Source: Mesobacillus boroniphilus (GTDB lineage: Bacteria > Bacillota > Bacilli > Bacillales > Cytobacillaceae). Taken from it: DNA of 64,000 nucleotides. The stretch is from assembly GCF_018424685.1 (NCBI RefSeq), contig NZ_QTKX01000002.1:372001-436000 (forward strand). Reading direction: 5' to 3'. This document shows positions 1 through 9,134 of this stretch, piece by piece (within the stretch, counting starts at the first letter, position 1; the number at the start of each line of letters is the position of its first letter). A program made the position numbers and the translations under genes. The notes beneath the pieces are model-generated. The model made no database searches and had not been told where the DNA came from. It saw nothing but the letters and a program-made list of their open reading frames with translations.

Positions 1-713
1 TGGAGAGATTTATAGACATCGCGTACTGTTTGTGATTCAGGTGTGATATACCAGCCAGCCTTGCTCGATGTTCCTGGGAAGTCTTCGGCCTTAGGGACAT
101 AATTCAAATCAGGATTGAAGTCGCGGTTCACATCGAAACCAGGACGGCCATTGTAATCTCTGTCTTGAATGATTCGGTTGTTATAGTAATTCCAGGCAGG
201 GCCTGCAGCATCGGCCAGCTGCGGGAAGTCTTCGACAACTTCTTCCCAGGACATATCATTGCCGCGACGATCCAGTTCAGACGCATCCGGGTTCATTTTT
301 GGAAGAGTCACAAGGGTGATTTCCTCACGGATTTTTTGCGCCTCAGGTGAATTGCTGGATCCCAAATATTGAAGGATGCTTAATAGAGCTTCCGTTCCAG
401 TGCTTTCATTTCCGTGGATTTCACTCTCAATCAAGACGACTTTATCCCCGGTCCCGACTCTTGCCTGGTAAATGTCTCTTCCCTGGTTTGACTGGCCAAC
501 CACCTCCAAAGCAACTCTTCCCTGGCTGTTTGCCTCAATTTGCTGAAGGCGCTTCACCATCTCAGCGTAGTTGGTAAAACCTTTTACAGAGTACACCTGA
601 TTCTCATTGTATAGATTCCCATTCGGTGAATTGGTCGCGAACGTCGGAGTTGTAAGGGACGCACACAAAGCCAGTACACTTAATCCAGCCAAAACCTTTT
701 TGCTTTTTTTCAT
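1..713 (-). CDS. M14-family zinc carboxypeptidase, N-terminal part
   Basis: Reading the minus strand from an ATG at 713 gives 237 codons before the window edge, so only the 5' part is present. It opens with a signal peptide (MKKSKKVLAGLSVLALCAS, cleaved near TFA), so the enzyme is probably secreted. The segment ESEIHGNES carries the HxxE zinc-ligand motif of M14 peptidases, and DVNRDFN matches the NR substrate-carboxylate motif. The third zinc ligand and the catalytic glutamate lie outside the window. The start is supported by TAGGAGTG about 9 bases upstream. These enzymes trim C-terminal residues or D-glutamyl bonds from peptides; the exact substrate cannot be told here. Confidence 0.88.
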   Translation of the reverse strand, partial: MKKSKKVLAGLSVLALCASLTTPTFATNSPNGNLYNENQVYSVKGFTNYAEMVKRLQQIEANSQGRVALEVVGQSNQGRDIYQARVGTGDKVVLIESEIHGNESTGTEALLSILQYLGSSNSPEAQKIREEITLVTLPKMNPDASELDRRGNDMSWEEVVEDFPQLADAAGPAWNYYNNRIIQDRDYNGRPGFDVNRDFNPDLNYVPKAEDFPGTSSKAGWYITPESQTVRDVYKSL

Positions 714-1003
714 AGAATCAATCACTCCTAAACTAGTAAATTAATTTCATGGTTATCATAATCAGTTTAATAGAGAAAAGGTGCTGTAATTTGTCGAATA
801 TTTCGTGTCCCTAAATAAATGAGAAAAAGGCACTAGATTCAATTTGCCCTATTAGTAGTTTAGTTCCAGAACAGGAAGAGACTGAGGGGGAGAAAAGCAG
901 GAGCATGGGGACGTACCCTTTGCTTCTTTTCTTTTAATAGGTGCCTGCACCACCCAAAATTGTTGAATGGTGAAGTTTTGTGAGGAGGGATCATGTGACG
1001 AAA
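714..1003. other. intergenic region with a REP-like element
   Basis: No gene is apparent. The segment next to 713 holds the ribosome binding site and presumably the promoter of the carboxypeptidase. A palindromic GGGGACGTACCC element lies at about 895-930 and GGTGCCTGCACC near 940. Confidence 0.5.
895..930. repeat. REP-like palindromic element, copy 1
   Basis: The core GGGGACGTACCC is nearly self-complementary and is flanked by AGCA and TGCT arms, followed by a T-rich run. The same core recurs at 10628-10662 and, inverted, at 11014-11045. The three copies lie in gene-free spacers, which fits a dispersed REP-type element. Confidence 0.6.
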
Positions 1004-1043
1004 TAAAAAAGGGAGCAATAATCTTTAAGAGATGATTGCTCCG
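1004..1043 (-). terminator. intrinsic terminator of the PIG-L gene
   Basis: On the minus strand GGAGCAAT pairs with ATTGCTCC across a short loop and is followed by CTTTTTTATT, just beyond the stop codon at 1077. Confidence 0.75.
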
Positions 1044-1076
1044 GCTTAAAATTTTCGATTTTATAGGGTTAACTTT

Positions 1077-3587
1077 TTACTCCTGTGTCCCGTAGCTGAT
1101 CAAGTTAGTGAATATCCTGTATCCGCCTGGCACCTGTCCCTGGATCTGACGGTAGAATACCAGGTTGGTGTAGAGGTAAGTTCCTTTGCCATAGTTGGCC
1201 ATAAGGATGCCGCCATCAAACGCGTCTTCTCCTGGGTCAGCCATGCTGACGAATGTCTGGTATTCTGGTCCCCAGGCCATTGGGTAATAGAGTCCTCTTT
1301 CCTGGATCCAATTATCCCAGTCGCTGTCTGTGATTTTGTTTGGATAGTTGAAAAGAGGCGAATCTGGCTGCAGAACGTTTACTTTTGCGTTTTCATCGGT
1401 TACGCGCCACTTGATGGATGGAGTACCGATTTTCAGCATGTATGGCGCTGTGAAATTGGTATCCCAGTTGTCTCCTGGCTTGTGGTATTGGACGACTAAA
1501 TGCCCGCCGTCTTCTACGTATTTAAGCAGTCGGGCGTTATTGGCAATAAGGTCTGCTCTTGATAGGTAAGCGCGAATTCCGACTACAATCGTGTCATACT
1601 GGCTTAAATCTGTTGTTGCCAGATCAGATTCAGTCAGTTTTGTGATATTCAAGCCGGCATTGGATAGATAATCCGCAACCAGGTCAAAGCCGCTGTCGAT
1701 ATATCCAACTTTTAAGTCGTCATTTTTCAGCAATTCGAACGCTACGCCGTTAACTTGTGCAGGGTATTGGTAGTAGAACGTTCCAATATGGTCATAGCTG
1801 ATTTCCTGGACTGTTGAATTGAATGTTTCACCATTCACGGCAACTTCAGCATCAATTTTAAAATCGCCAGATTCAATGCCTTGTGGTGGTGAAAGGGTGA
1901 ACGCTACTTCTTTTTCCTCGAATTGTGCGCTGAAATCAACTGTTGCTGATTTCGGTTCTACGACCCATCCTGCAGGTGCTTTCAGAGACACAGATGCTTG
2001 TGCTGCACCGTTAAAATAGTTCTTAATCTTTGCTGTTACCGGGATTACATCCTGGACATTGGCTGTGTTGACAATGATATCCTCTGGATTTAAGGTGACT
2101 GCAGCGTCTGGCAGGACTGCGATGGTTCCTTCCAGCTGTTCAATCTGTTCGACTGTAGCTCCATCACTCTTGTAAGATACTTTTGCCTGTAAAACTGGCT
2201 CTTTATATGCGTGATAGAATTCGGCATCTTCAGGGACAGATACATCAAAGGTAATGGATGCCGATTTGCCTGGAGCTAATGCAGCTTCATCGGCCTTCGA
2301 TGTAACGGCCCAGCCTTCAGGAGCCAATAATTCAACGTTAATATGCTCCAATTCCTGTGAGCCATTATTCTCTATTGTTACGGTAACCGTTGTTTCCTGG
2401 CCCTTTGTCAGGACTGTCGATTCTGCTTCAGCCTTGACATCCAGGCTGGATGCAACGAAGCTTGCTGTTTGCAGCTGTTCCTCTTTCAGGCTTAGCTTGT
2501 GAAGTAAATCAGATTTCAGTTCATCATCAAGCTTGGCTTTTTCAGTCTTGTTTTGCAGGCGGAGGACATCTTTTAAAGCTTTCTTTGATTGTGTGAATAC
2601 TGCATCTCTGTCAGGGTAGGAAGCAATGATGGATTCAAGCTGGTCTTGGAGTTTTGTGAACTGGACTGACAGGGAATTCTCATTCTTTGGAAGCGTTTTT
2701 GCCCATTCTGCCAAATCATATGGAATTCCTGCAAAAAGTTCATCGCTGCCATTTGTGTCAACAGCGCTGTAAAGCAATTCGAGATGAGTCTCGCGTGGTG
2801 CAACAGGGATGTCATTGCCCATTCCCTGGCTTTTGTGCATATAGCGGGATGCTTCTCCCAGCTGTGGATAGGACATTTGGTAAGTCGGATCATACATGCC
2901 GATCTCAATAGAAGCTGTGGCAGTATCTTTTGATTCAGCAGGGAGGAAAAGCTTTTTGATTTGCCATACTGACAATCCTTCTTTTAACTGCTCAGGGTAG
3001 ACTGTTGGATTTGCAGCATCTTCAAAAGCTTTCTCGCTCAGGATTTCCATCGCGCGGTGGTGGCCGTGCTGTGTAGGAGTGTTCCTGAATGAAGGCATGA
3101 CAATATCAGGCTGGTACGTACGGATAAAACGGATTAAGCGCTCATACGCAACATCCTCATCCCATTTTTCCAGCGTTTCATCAGGGCTTTTGGAAAAACC
3201 GAAGTCATAGATTGCATCGTTAGTTGTTTCGCTTAAATGATAAGCTGTAACACCAGTGATTTTAGCGGCTTCGATCATTTCGCGGGAACGGATGATCCCA
3301 AGGGCATTTCCAAGCTCATTGCCGATTTCATTTTGGCCGCCTTCACCGCGGTTCGCAATCATGCTGGCTGTTTTAACACCCAATCCCCGAGAAAGGTACG
3401 CTAAAAAGTCGCTTCGCTCATCATCGGGGTGAGCACCGGTATTCAAGAAGGTCACCGTAGTGTCGAGGGGCTTCACTGCATTCCAGAGGTCAACATCGGG
3501 CTCCTGGGTCTCCACAGCGGAACCGCTGATTGGCAGCATCGAAAAGACAAGCAATAAAGAGAGCAAACCAATAAAGGACTTTCTCAT
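1077..3587 (-). CDS. secreted PIG-L (LmbE-type) deacetylase with NEW3 domains
   Basis: The 836-residue product starts with a signal peptide ending near SGSA, so it acts outside the membrane. GAHPDDE at residues 51-57 and HGHH near 183 are the metal-binding motifs of PIG-L/LmbE N-deacetylases, which remove acetyl groups from amino-sugar conjugates. Two NEW3-type beta domains (rich in LAPEGW and LKAPAGW turns) follow at roughly 385-600, and a glutamine-amidotransferase-like domain (DTIVVGIRAYLSR, DGGHLVVQYH) closes the protein. A longer reading frame reaches 3635, but AAAGGGG sits correctly ahead of the ATG at 3587. It is divergent from the ROK regulator, with ROK-type palindromes between them. 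The substrate is unknown. Confidence 0.85.
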   Translation of the reverse strand: MRKSFIGLLSLLLVFSMLPISGSAVETQEPDVDLWNAVKPLDTTVTFLNTGAHPDDERSDFLAYLSRGLGVKTASMIANRGEGGQNEIGNELGNALGIIRSREMIEAAKITGVTAYHLSETTNDAIYDFGFSKSPDETLEKWDEDVAYERLIRFIRTYQPDIVMPSFRNTPTQHGHHRAMEILSEKAFEDAANPTVYPEQLKEGLSVWQIKKLFLPAESKDTATASIEIGMYDPTYQMSYPQLGEASRYMHKSQGMGNDIPVAPRETHLELLYSAVDTNGSDELFAGIPYDLAEWAKTLPKNENSLSVQFTKLQDQLESIIASYPDRDAVFTQSKKALKDVLRLQNKTEKAKLDDELKSDLLHKLSLKEEQLQTASFVASSLDVKAEAESTVLTKGQETTVTVTIENNGSQELEHINVELLAPEGWAVTSKADEAALAPGKSASITFDVSVPEDAEFYHAYKEPVLQAKVSYKSDGATVEQIEQLEGTIAVLPDAAVTLNPEDIIVNTANVQDVIPVTAKIKNYFNGAAQASVSLKAPAGWVVEPKSATVDFSAQFEEKEVAFTLSPPQGIESGDFKIDAEVAVNGETFNSTVQEISYDHIGTFYYQYPAQVNGVAFELLKNDDLKVGYIDSGFDLVADYLSNAGLNITKLTESDLATTDLSQYDTIVVGIRAYLSRADLIANNARLLKYVEDGGHLVVQYHKPGDNWDTNFTAPYMLKIGTPSIKWRVTDENAKVNVLQPDSPLFNYPNKITDSDWDNWIQERGLYYPMAWGPEYQTFVSMADPGEDAFDGGILMANYGKGTYLYTNLVFYRQIQGQVPGGYRIFTNLISYGTQE

Positions 3588-3659
3588 TTTTGTAACCCCT
3601 TTCATTTTTTTGTTTTGGTAAGAAATTTTGAACACTCCTTCCTCAATATGTAATCATAG

Positions 3660-3682
3660 GTTAGTTAATCTGCCTAACTAAC
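3660..3682. promoter_or_regulatory. putative ROK operator, PIG-L side
   Basis: Perfect 8-base inverted repeat GTTAGTTA / TAACTAAC with a 7-base spacer, 73-95 bases upstream of the PIG-L start. XylR-type ROK repressors of Bacillus bind TTAGTT...AACTAA palindromes, so the adjacent ROK protein is the natural candidate. Confidence 0.6.
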
Positions 3683-3905
3683 AACAGATATAACACCTAG
3701 TTAAAGATAATCATAGTTAGATAATATTGTAAATTGTTTAATTATCAGAATATTAAAAATGGTAAAATATGTTCATAAGACAAATAGTCAGATGGAACTA
3801 AATGTATTTTTTATTTTAAAAGGTAGCTTAAGATCAAGAATATCTGGCAGCATAGAAAAATATATCTAGTAAAAATATGATTTTAAATTTTCTGAACATA
3901 ACGGT

Positions 3906-3919
3906 TGTAAACGGTTTCA
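3906..3919 (+). promoter_or_regulatory. cre site for CcpA
   Basis: TGTAAACGGTTTCA matches the TGWAANCGNTNWCA consensus at every position. It lies 67 bases upstream of the ROK gene and would place the operon under carbon catabolite control. Confidence 0.75.
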
Positions 3920-3942
3920 AAATATTGTATATTTTTAGTTAA

Positions 3943-3959
3943 TTAGTAAATCTTACTAA
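3943..3959. promoter_or_regulatory. putative ROK operator, ROK side
   Basis: Perfect inverted repeat TTAGTAA-ATC-TTACTAA, 27 bases upstream of the ROK start codon. It resembles the half-site of the palindrome at 3660-3682 and suggests autoregulation. Confidence 0.6.
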
Positions 3960-3985
3960 CCAAAAAGAATTAAGGCCGTGATGTT

Positions 3986-5197
3986 ATGAATCTAAGTGGA
4001 ACACCGATGCAGCTGAAATCACTTAACAAGAAAAGAGTGCTTCAGTGCATTCAAGAAAATTCACCGATCTCAAGGGCTGAAATTGCAGCAAAAATCAATG
4101 TCAGCAAGCCAACGGTATCTTTATTGGTCGATGAATTGATTCAGGAAAAGTGGATTTTTGAGAAGGGGATTGGTGAGTCGACGTCACAGGGAGGCAGAAG
4201 GCCAATCCAGCTGTACTTCAATGAAAAGGCAGCATACATAATCGGAACGGATATTGGCGGGACAAAAGTAAAGACCGTTATTTGCGATTTGAATGGGAAC
4301 ATTGTCGCGAGCAGCAGTTTTAACACATGCCATTATCTTGAATCGGGGCTGCTGAAGCAGATTGCCAAAGAAATTGATTTTATGGTGAACAAAGAAGGAA
4401 TCGAAGTCGAGAAGATCCTGGGAATGGGTGCCGGAGTTCCTGGAATCACCGAGACGACAACCGGGATCGTCGTTGAGGCCCCGAGCTTGAATTGGGTCCG
4501 GTATCCTTTTATCAAAGAAGCGGAGCGGCACATTCCCTTCCCGGTACATGTGGATAATGATGTGAATGTCGCTGCGCTTGGTGAGCAATGGCTTGGCAAT
4601 GCTCGCGACAAGCAAAATGTACTTTTCATAGCAGTTGGCACAGGAATCGGCAGCGGGATTATCATCAACAACCAGCTTTATCGCGGTTCATCCAGTGCGG
4701 CTGGCGAAATTGGCTACATGGTGACGGACAAAAATGATATGAAGAATGAGTTCAAGCCGATTTTTCACCGCTATGGCTACCTTGAAAGTGTTGCTGGAGG
4801 GAAGTCGATTGGAGACAGGCTGACAAAATGCATCCAGAACGAGCCAGAACATCCGATGCATAAACAGGCTCTTGCATCAGAGCTGCCGGGTGAAATGGCA
4901 TTCAAATTAGCGAAGACAGGCGATGGAATCGCCCTGAAGGTAATTGATGAAGCAATCGAGCATTTAGCTTACGGAATCGTTAATGCTGCTAGTTTGCTAA
5001 ATCCAGAGGTTGTCATTTTAGGAGGTGGTGTTTTAAAATCATCCGAATTCATTCTGCCGAAGCTGCAGGAAATCGTGAATCAATACCTTCCTAGTTCAGT
5101 CCAGCTGAAGACGTCCCAACTGGGTGACAATGCCGGGGTCCTTGGCGCAGTGTCACTATTCATGAGGGAGCATGAAAGTTTAATTAAATACAATTAA
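3986..5197 (+). CDS. ROK-family transcriptional regulator (XylR/NagC type)
   Basis: The 403-residue protein has an N-terminal winged helix (residues 14-78; ISRAEIAAKINVSKPTVS is the recognition region) and a ROK sugar-kinase-like domain with DIGGTK at 89-94, a DNDVN motif near 190 and GTGIGSG near 217. The usual ROK zinc motif CxCGxxGCxE is not present: the equivalent segment reads FKPIFHRYGYLES, with no cysteine. AAGG at 3972 supports the ATG at 3986, since the ATG at 3981 runs into a stop. It heads the ABC/lyase operon and is expected to repress both divergent transcripts until a sugar-type inducer binds. Confidence 0.9.
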   Translation: MNLSGTPMQLKSLNKKRVLQCIQENSPISRAEIAAKINVSKPTVSLLVDELIQEKWIFEKGIGESTSQGGRRPIQLYFNEKAAYIIGTDIGGTKVKTVICDLNGNIVASSSFNTCHYLESGLLKQIAKEIDFMVNKEGIEVEKILGMGAGVPGITETTTGIVVEAPSLNWVRYPFIKEAERHIPFPVHVDNDVNVAALGEQWLGNARDKQNVLFIAVGTGIGSGIIINNQLYRGSSSAAGEIGYMVTDKNDMKNEFKPIFHRYGYLESVAGGKSIGDRLTKCIQNEPEHPMHKQALASELPGEMAFKLAKTGDGIALKVIDEAIEHLAYGIVNAASLLNPEVVILGGGVLKSSEFILPKLQEIVNQYLPSSVQLKTSQLGDNAGVLGAVSLFMREHESLIKYN

Positions 5198-5212
5198 CGA
5201 GGGGGAGTTTTT

Positions 5213-6301
5213 GTGAAACACAAGAAAAAGGTTTCTATTATCACTGCATTGACTTTATCTGCATCGCTTTTATTGGCAGCATGCAGCTCTGAAGAGGGAT
5301 CAAGTAAACCATCAGGAGATAGTGGCTCTGGTGACAAGCTTGAAGATAAAGTAGTCATTTATTCTCCGCATGGTAAAGATATTTTATCAGAGTTCGAGAA
5401 GCAATTCGAAGCTGAGTATGACGTGGATGTAGAATGGCTTGATATGGGTTCCCAGGAGGTTCTTGACCGTGTCCGTTCCGAAAAGAACAATCCGCAGGCA
5501 GACGTTTGGTGGGGAGCTCCATCTGTTATGTTCGACCAGGCTAAGGATGAAGGTCTGTTAAAACCATATGAACCATCTTACTCTGGTGCACTGGCTGATA
5601 ATTTCCATGAAGCTGACTGGCACTGGTCAGGAACAAGCCAGACACCTGAAGTTATCATGTACAACAGCAAAGAGCTGACAAAAGAAGAAGCACCTAAGGA
5701 TTGGGATGACCTGCTGGACCCTAAATGGAAGGATGAAATCATCATCCGTTATCCACTGGCTTCAGGAACAATGAGGACGATCTTCTCGGCGATGATTTAC
5801 CGCGATTTCAAGGATTCCCAGGATGCGTCAAAGGGATATGAATGGCTTGAAAAGCTGGATGCGAATACAAAGGAATATGCTGCAAACCCTGAAATGATGT
5901 ACAACAAGGTTGCCAAGGGAGAAGGCTCCGTTTCCGTTTGGGCAATGCCTGATGTTGTCATGTTGAAGGAAAACAAGAATTATCCATTTGAGTTCATCGT
6001 TCCTGAAAGCGGAACACCAGTATTGACGGAAGGGATTGCGATTGTGAAGGATGCCCCGCACCAGAAAGCGGCAGAAGCATTCTATGAGTTCGTCAATACA
6101 CCTGAAGCGGCAAAGCTTTTAGCGGAAAAATACTACCGCATCCCTACTCGTGATGATGTTACGGATCTGCCTAAGTGGATCACGGATACTAAGATCAAGG
6201 CTATGGATATCGACTGGAAGGTCTTCCAGCAGAATAGTGATGAGTGGATGAAATATTGGGATGAAAACATTAAGAGTGGAGATAAAGAAATCAAAGAATA
6301 G
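5213..6301 (+). CDS. ABC transporter solute-binding lipoprotein (AfuA/FbpA-like)
   Basis: A GTG start follows GAGGGGGAG. The lipobox LLLAACSS puts the lipidated cysteine at residue 24. The mature part is a periplasmic-binding-protein fold of the iron/polyamine-type cluster (VVIYSPHGKD, ADVWWGAPS, EGIAIVKDAPH). It lies 15 bases after the ROK gene and 12 bases before the ATPase. Although its relatives often bind ferric iron, control by a ROK protein and a cre site argues for an organic, possibly sugar-derived, ligand. The substrate is not determined. Confidence 0.85.
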   Translation: MKHKKKVSIITALTLSASLLLAACSSEEGSSKPSGDSGSGDKLEDKVVIYSPHGKDILSEFEKQFEAEYDVDVEWLDMGSQEVLDRVRSEKNNPQADVWWGAPSVMFDQAKDEGLLKPYEPSYSGALADNFHEADWHWSGTSQTPEVIMYNSKELTKEEAPKDWDDLLDPKWKDEIIIRYPLASGTMRTIFSAMIYRDFKDSQDASKGYEWLEKLDANTKEYAANPEMMYNKVAKGEGSVSVWAMPDVVMLKENKNYPFEFIVPESGTPVLTEGIAIVKDAPHQKAAEAFYEFVNTPEAAKLLAEKYYRIPTRDDVTDLPKWITDTKIKAMDIDWKVFQQNSDEWMKYWDENIKSGDKEIKE

Positions 6302-6313
6302 GAAGTGTAAGGT

Positions 6314-7408
6314 ATGGCGTCGATAAAAATAGAAAATGTCCAAAAAGCCTTCGGAAAAGTAGTGGCAGTCGATCATTTGAATCTGGAAATCAAGGATGGA
6401 GAATTCTTTACATTCTTAGGGCCAAGTGGCTGCGGCAAGACGACAACCCTGCGGATGATCGCTGGATTCTATTATCCTACCAAGGGTGTAGTGCGATTTG
6501 GCGATAAGGATATGACGCGTGTACCTCCTGAAAAAAGAAATACGGGCATGGTTTTTCAAAACTATGCCCTTTTTCCTCATATGACGGTCTTTGAGAATGT
6601 TGCATTTGGTTTGAAGGTAAGAAAGATTGCCTCAAGTGAAGTGAAAGCGAGGGTACAAGATGTGCTTCGCAAGGTAAGGCTGGAGCAATATGCCGATCGT
6701 CAGGTGAGTCAGTTGAGTGGAGGTCAGCAGCAGCGCGTGGCCCTTGCAAGGGCATTGGTGATCGAACCTGAAATCCTGTTGCTGGATGAGCCGTTAAGTA
6801 ACCTGGATGCGAAGCTTCGAGATGAAATGCGGGCAGAAATTCTCAGGCTGCAAAAAGAGTATAAGATTACAACGATTTATGTTACCCATGATCAGGCTGA
6901 AGCGCTGTCGATGAGTGACAGGATCGCTGTCTTCAATTTCGGGGTTTGCCACCAGGTGGGAACACCTTCGGAAATTTATAATAAGCCGGCCAATGACTTT
7001 GTTGCCAGTTTCATAGGTGAGATTAATCTGCTTCCTGTAAAAGTGAATCAGGTTGAAGATAACCTCGTGACTGTCTCGGCTGGTGAGAATAAGTTTGTTG
7101 TACATAATACGCCATTTAATTTTAACAGGGAACACGAAAATAGTGAATTGTCACTTTCGGTTCGTCCTGAGTCAGTGAAAATCCTTGACGAGCAGGCAGA
7201 CCGGCCGAATGTTTTTAAAGGAAAAGTTGAAAAAGTGCAGTTCTTCGGGACGATCATCAATATGGCAGTAAGGGTCAATGACTTGCTGCTTGAGGTGAAT
7301 GTGCTGAATCATGTGTCGGCAAACCTGAAGCCAGGAGCCGATGTGTGGGTTGAGCTTCCTGCTGATCAAATCAGGGTGATTCCGATGTTGAGCGGTGATG
7401 TATCATGA
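6314..7408 (+). CDS. ABC transporter ATPase with TOBE domain
   Basis: The 364-residue protein has Walker A GPSGCGKT (36-43), signature LSGGQQQR (134-141), Walker B ILLLDEP (154-160) and the H-loop VTHDQ, followed by a C-terminal TOBE-like region from about 240. It is the energising subunit of an importer of the FbpC/PotA class. Its stop overlaps the permease start by four bases (ATGA), indicating translational coupling. Confidence 0.93.
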   Translation: MASIKIENVQKAFGKVVAVDHLNLEIKDGEFFTFLGPSGCGKTTTLRMIAGFYYPTKGVVRFGDKDMTRVPPEKRNTGMVFQNYALFPHMTVFENVAFGLKVRKIASSEVKARVQDVLRKVRLEQYADRQVSQLSGGQQQRVALARALVIEPEILLLDEPLSNLDAKLRDEMRAEILRLQKEYKITTIYVTHDQAEALSMSDRIAVFNFGVCHQVGTPSEIYNKPANDFVASFIGEINLLPVKVNQVEDNLVTVSAGENKFVVHNTPFNFNREHENSELSLSVRPESVKILDEQADRPNVFKGKVEKVQFFGTIINMAVRVNDLLLEVNVLNHVSANLKPGADVWVELPADQIRVIPMLSGDVS

Positions 7409-9096
7409 TGAAAAATCGCGATAACCGACTGACGTTATACTTGCTGATTCCAGTACTGCTTGTGTTGATTGCCTATGTTTTATATCCGTCATTAAGGACG
7501 ATTCTGGAAAGTTTGCAAAAAGAGGGCAGTTTTACATTTGGAAACTATGAGGATTTTTTCTCGCAGGAATCGAAGACTAATCTGGAAGCTTTATGGAACT
7601 CTGTCTATATTTCTGTTCTGAGCGTTTTGGTGAGTGCGGTAATCGGGATTCCGCTGGCGTTCATTTTTAACAGATATGACTTCCCGGGCAGAGGCTTTTT
7701 CGCAACAGCTGCCATCATGCCGATCGTTCTGCCGTCGCTTGTTGGGGTTATGGCGTTCATGTTCCTATATGGGGAAACGGGGCTTGTGCCGAACGCGATC
7801 AAGGATTTGTTCGGGCTGGATGAAGTACCATTTAAAATCGGCGGGATATCAGGCATCCTGATTGTTCATGCTTATACGATGTATGTTTACTTTTATATGA
7901 CGGTTTCATCAGCGATCCATAAAATTGACCCATCGCTTGAGGAGTCGGCGCACAATCTTGGCGCAAGCCGTTTTCAGGTTTTCTGGAAGGTGACTTTCCC
8001 ATTGTTGACCCCTGCCATCGTTGCCGCTTCGCTGTTAGTGTTTATGATTTCAATGGCATCCTTCAGTGCACCGTTTTTACTGGCGGGCGGATTCCGGGTG
8101 CTGAGTTTGCAGATTTATTTTTCCAAGATTAATGGAGACATGGAGGTCGCTGCGACTCAATCTGTCATCCTGTCGATTGTTTCTATTTCCTTCTTATTAT
8201 TCATGCGCTGGTACCAGAACCGCAAGGATTACCGGATGGCTTCAAAAGGGATTGGCGCTCACCGCAGTGAAGTGAACAATCCAGTACTGAAGTGGACGAT
8301 GGTGTTCATTGGGGTAATCGGTGTCACCATCCTGCTGCTGCCGCACTTTACGATTCTGCTGCTGTCACTCGTTCCGGATGGAAGCTGGACATGGCAGACA
8401 TATCCTAGCGTTTTCAATTTTGAAAACTATCGACTGCTGATGGAAGATCCAAATATCTTCAAGCCTTTGAAAAACAGCTTGCTGTTGTCTGTGATCGCGA
8501 CGGCGGGGAACCTTGTTTTCGGTGTGCTTGCTTCTTATGTGCTGGTTAAGAGGAAGTTTGTCGGCAAAAACTTCGTGGATATTCTCGTCATGATTCCATG
8601 GGCATTGCCGGCTACTGTTATTGGTATGAACTTGATTATTGCTTTTAACGAACCGAATATCTTCTCATTTGGAAATATCCTTGTCGGTACGTTTTGGATA
8701 TTGCCGCTTGCTTATTTTATCAGGCATATTCCACTTGTTGTAAGGTCGACGAATGCTGTGTTGGAGCAGCTGGATGATTCAATTGAGGAGGCATCAAGGA
8801 GTCTTGGGGCGAAATGGTTTTACACGTTCCGGAAGGTTATTTTGCCAATTATCATGCCGGGTGTACTGTCAGGGACTTTGCTTGCGTTTGTGGAGTCAGT
8901 CGGAGAATTCCCGACATCGGTGTTGTTATATACAATTTCAAACAGGCCGATTTCGATTGAAATCATGAATCAGCTGCGGATGTTCAATATGGGCCAGGCT
9001 GCTGCATATGGCATGATTCAGATTACCTTGATTGCGGTCGTTCTTCTTATTTCCAACAGGTTCTTCGGAGTTAAGGCAGAACAGTCGTTATCATAA
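7405..9096 (+). CDS. ABC transporter permease, two fused domains
   Basis: At 563 residues this is twice the usual permease length. Two binding-protein-dependent transport domains are fused, each with about six membrane segments and an EAA loop (EESAHNLGASRFQVFWK and EEASRSLGAKWFYTFRK). Fused permeases are typical of FbpB/AfuB-type systems. It forms the channel for the preceding lipoprotein and ATPase. Confidence 0.92.
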   Translation: MMKNRDNRLTLYLLIPVLLVLIAYVLYPSLRTILESLQKEGSFTFGNYEDFFSQESKTNLEALWNSVYISVLSVLVSAVIGIPLAFIFNRYDFPGRGFFATAAIMPIVLPSLVGVMAFMFLYGETGLVPNAIKDLFGLDEVPFKIGGISGILIVHAYTMYVYFYMTVSSAIHKIDPSLEESAHNLGASRFQVFWKVTFPLLTPAIVAASLLVFMISMASFSAPFLLAGGFRVLSLQIYFSKINGDMEVAATQSVILSIVSISFLLFMRWYQNRKDYRMASKGIGAHRSEVNNPVLKWTMVFIGVIGVTILLLPHFTILLLSLVPDGSWTWQTYPSVFNFENYRLLMEDPNIFKPLKNSLLLSVIATAGNLVFGVLASYVLVKRKFVGKNFVDILVMIPWALPATVIGMNLIIAFNEPNIFSFGNILVGTFWILPLAYFIRHIPLVVRSTNAVLEQLDDSIEEASRSLGAKWFYTFRKVILPIIMPGVLSGTLLAFVESVGEFPTSVLLYTISNRPISIEIMNQLRMFNMGQAAAYGMIQITLIAVVLLISNRFFGVKAEQSLS

Positions 9097-9134
9097 TGTT
9101 GGAATAGCATAATCATAGAATCGGAGATGAAAAT

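Larger units (their letters stand above)
3588..3985. promoter_or_regulatory. divergent regulatory region, PIG-L / ROK operon
   Basis: This AT-rich stretch of about 400 bases separates two divergent genes and contains no gene. It carries two palindromes of XylR/ROK operator type and one CcpA site, each listed separately. Confidence 0.7.

Noticed and set aside
2254..2911. Open frames on the strand opposite the PIG-L gene
   Set aside because: Antisense shadows without ribosome binding sites or recognisable domains.
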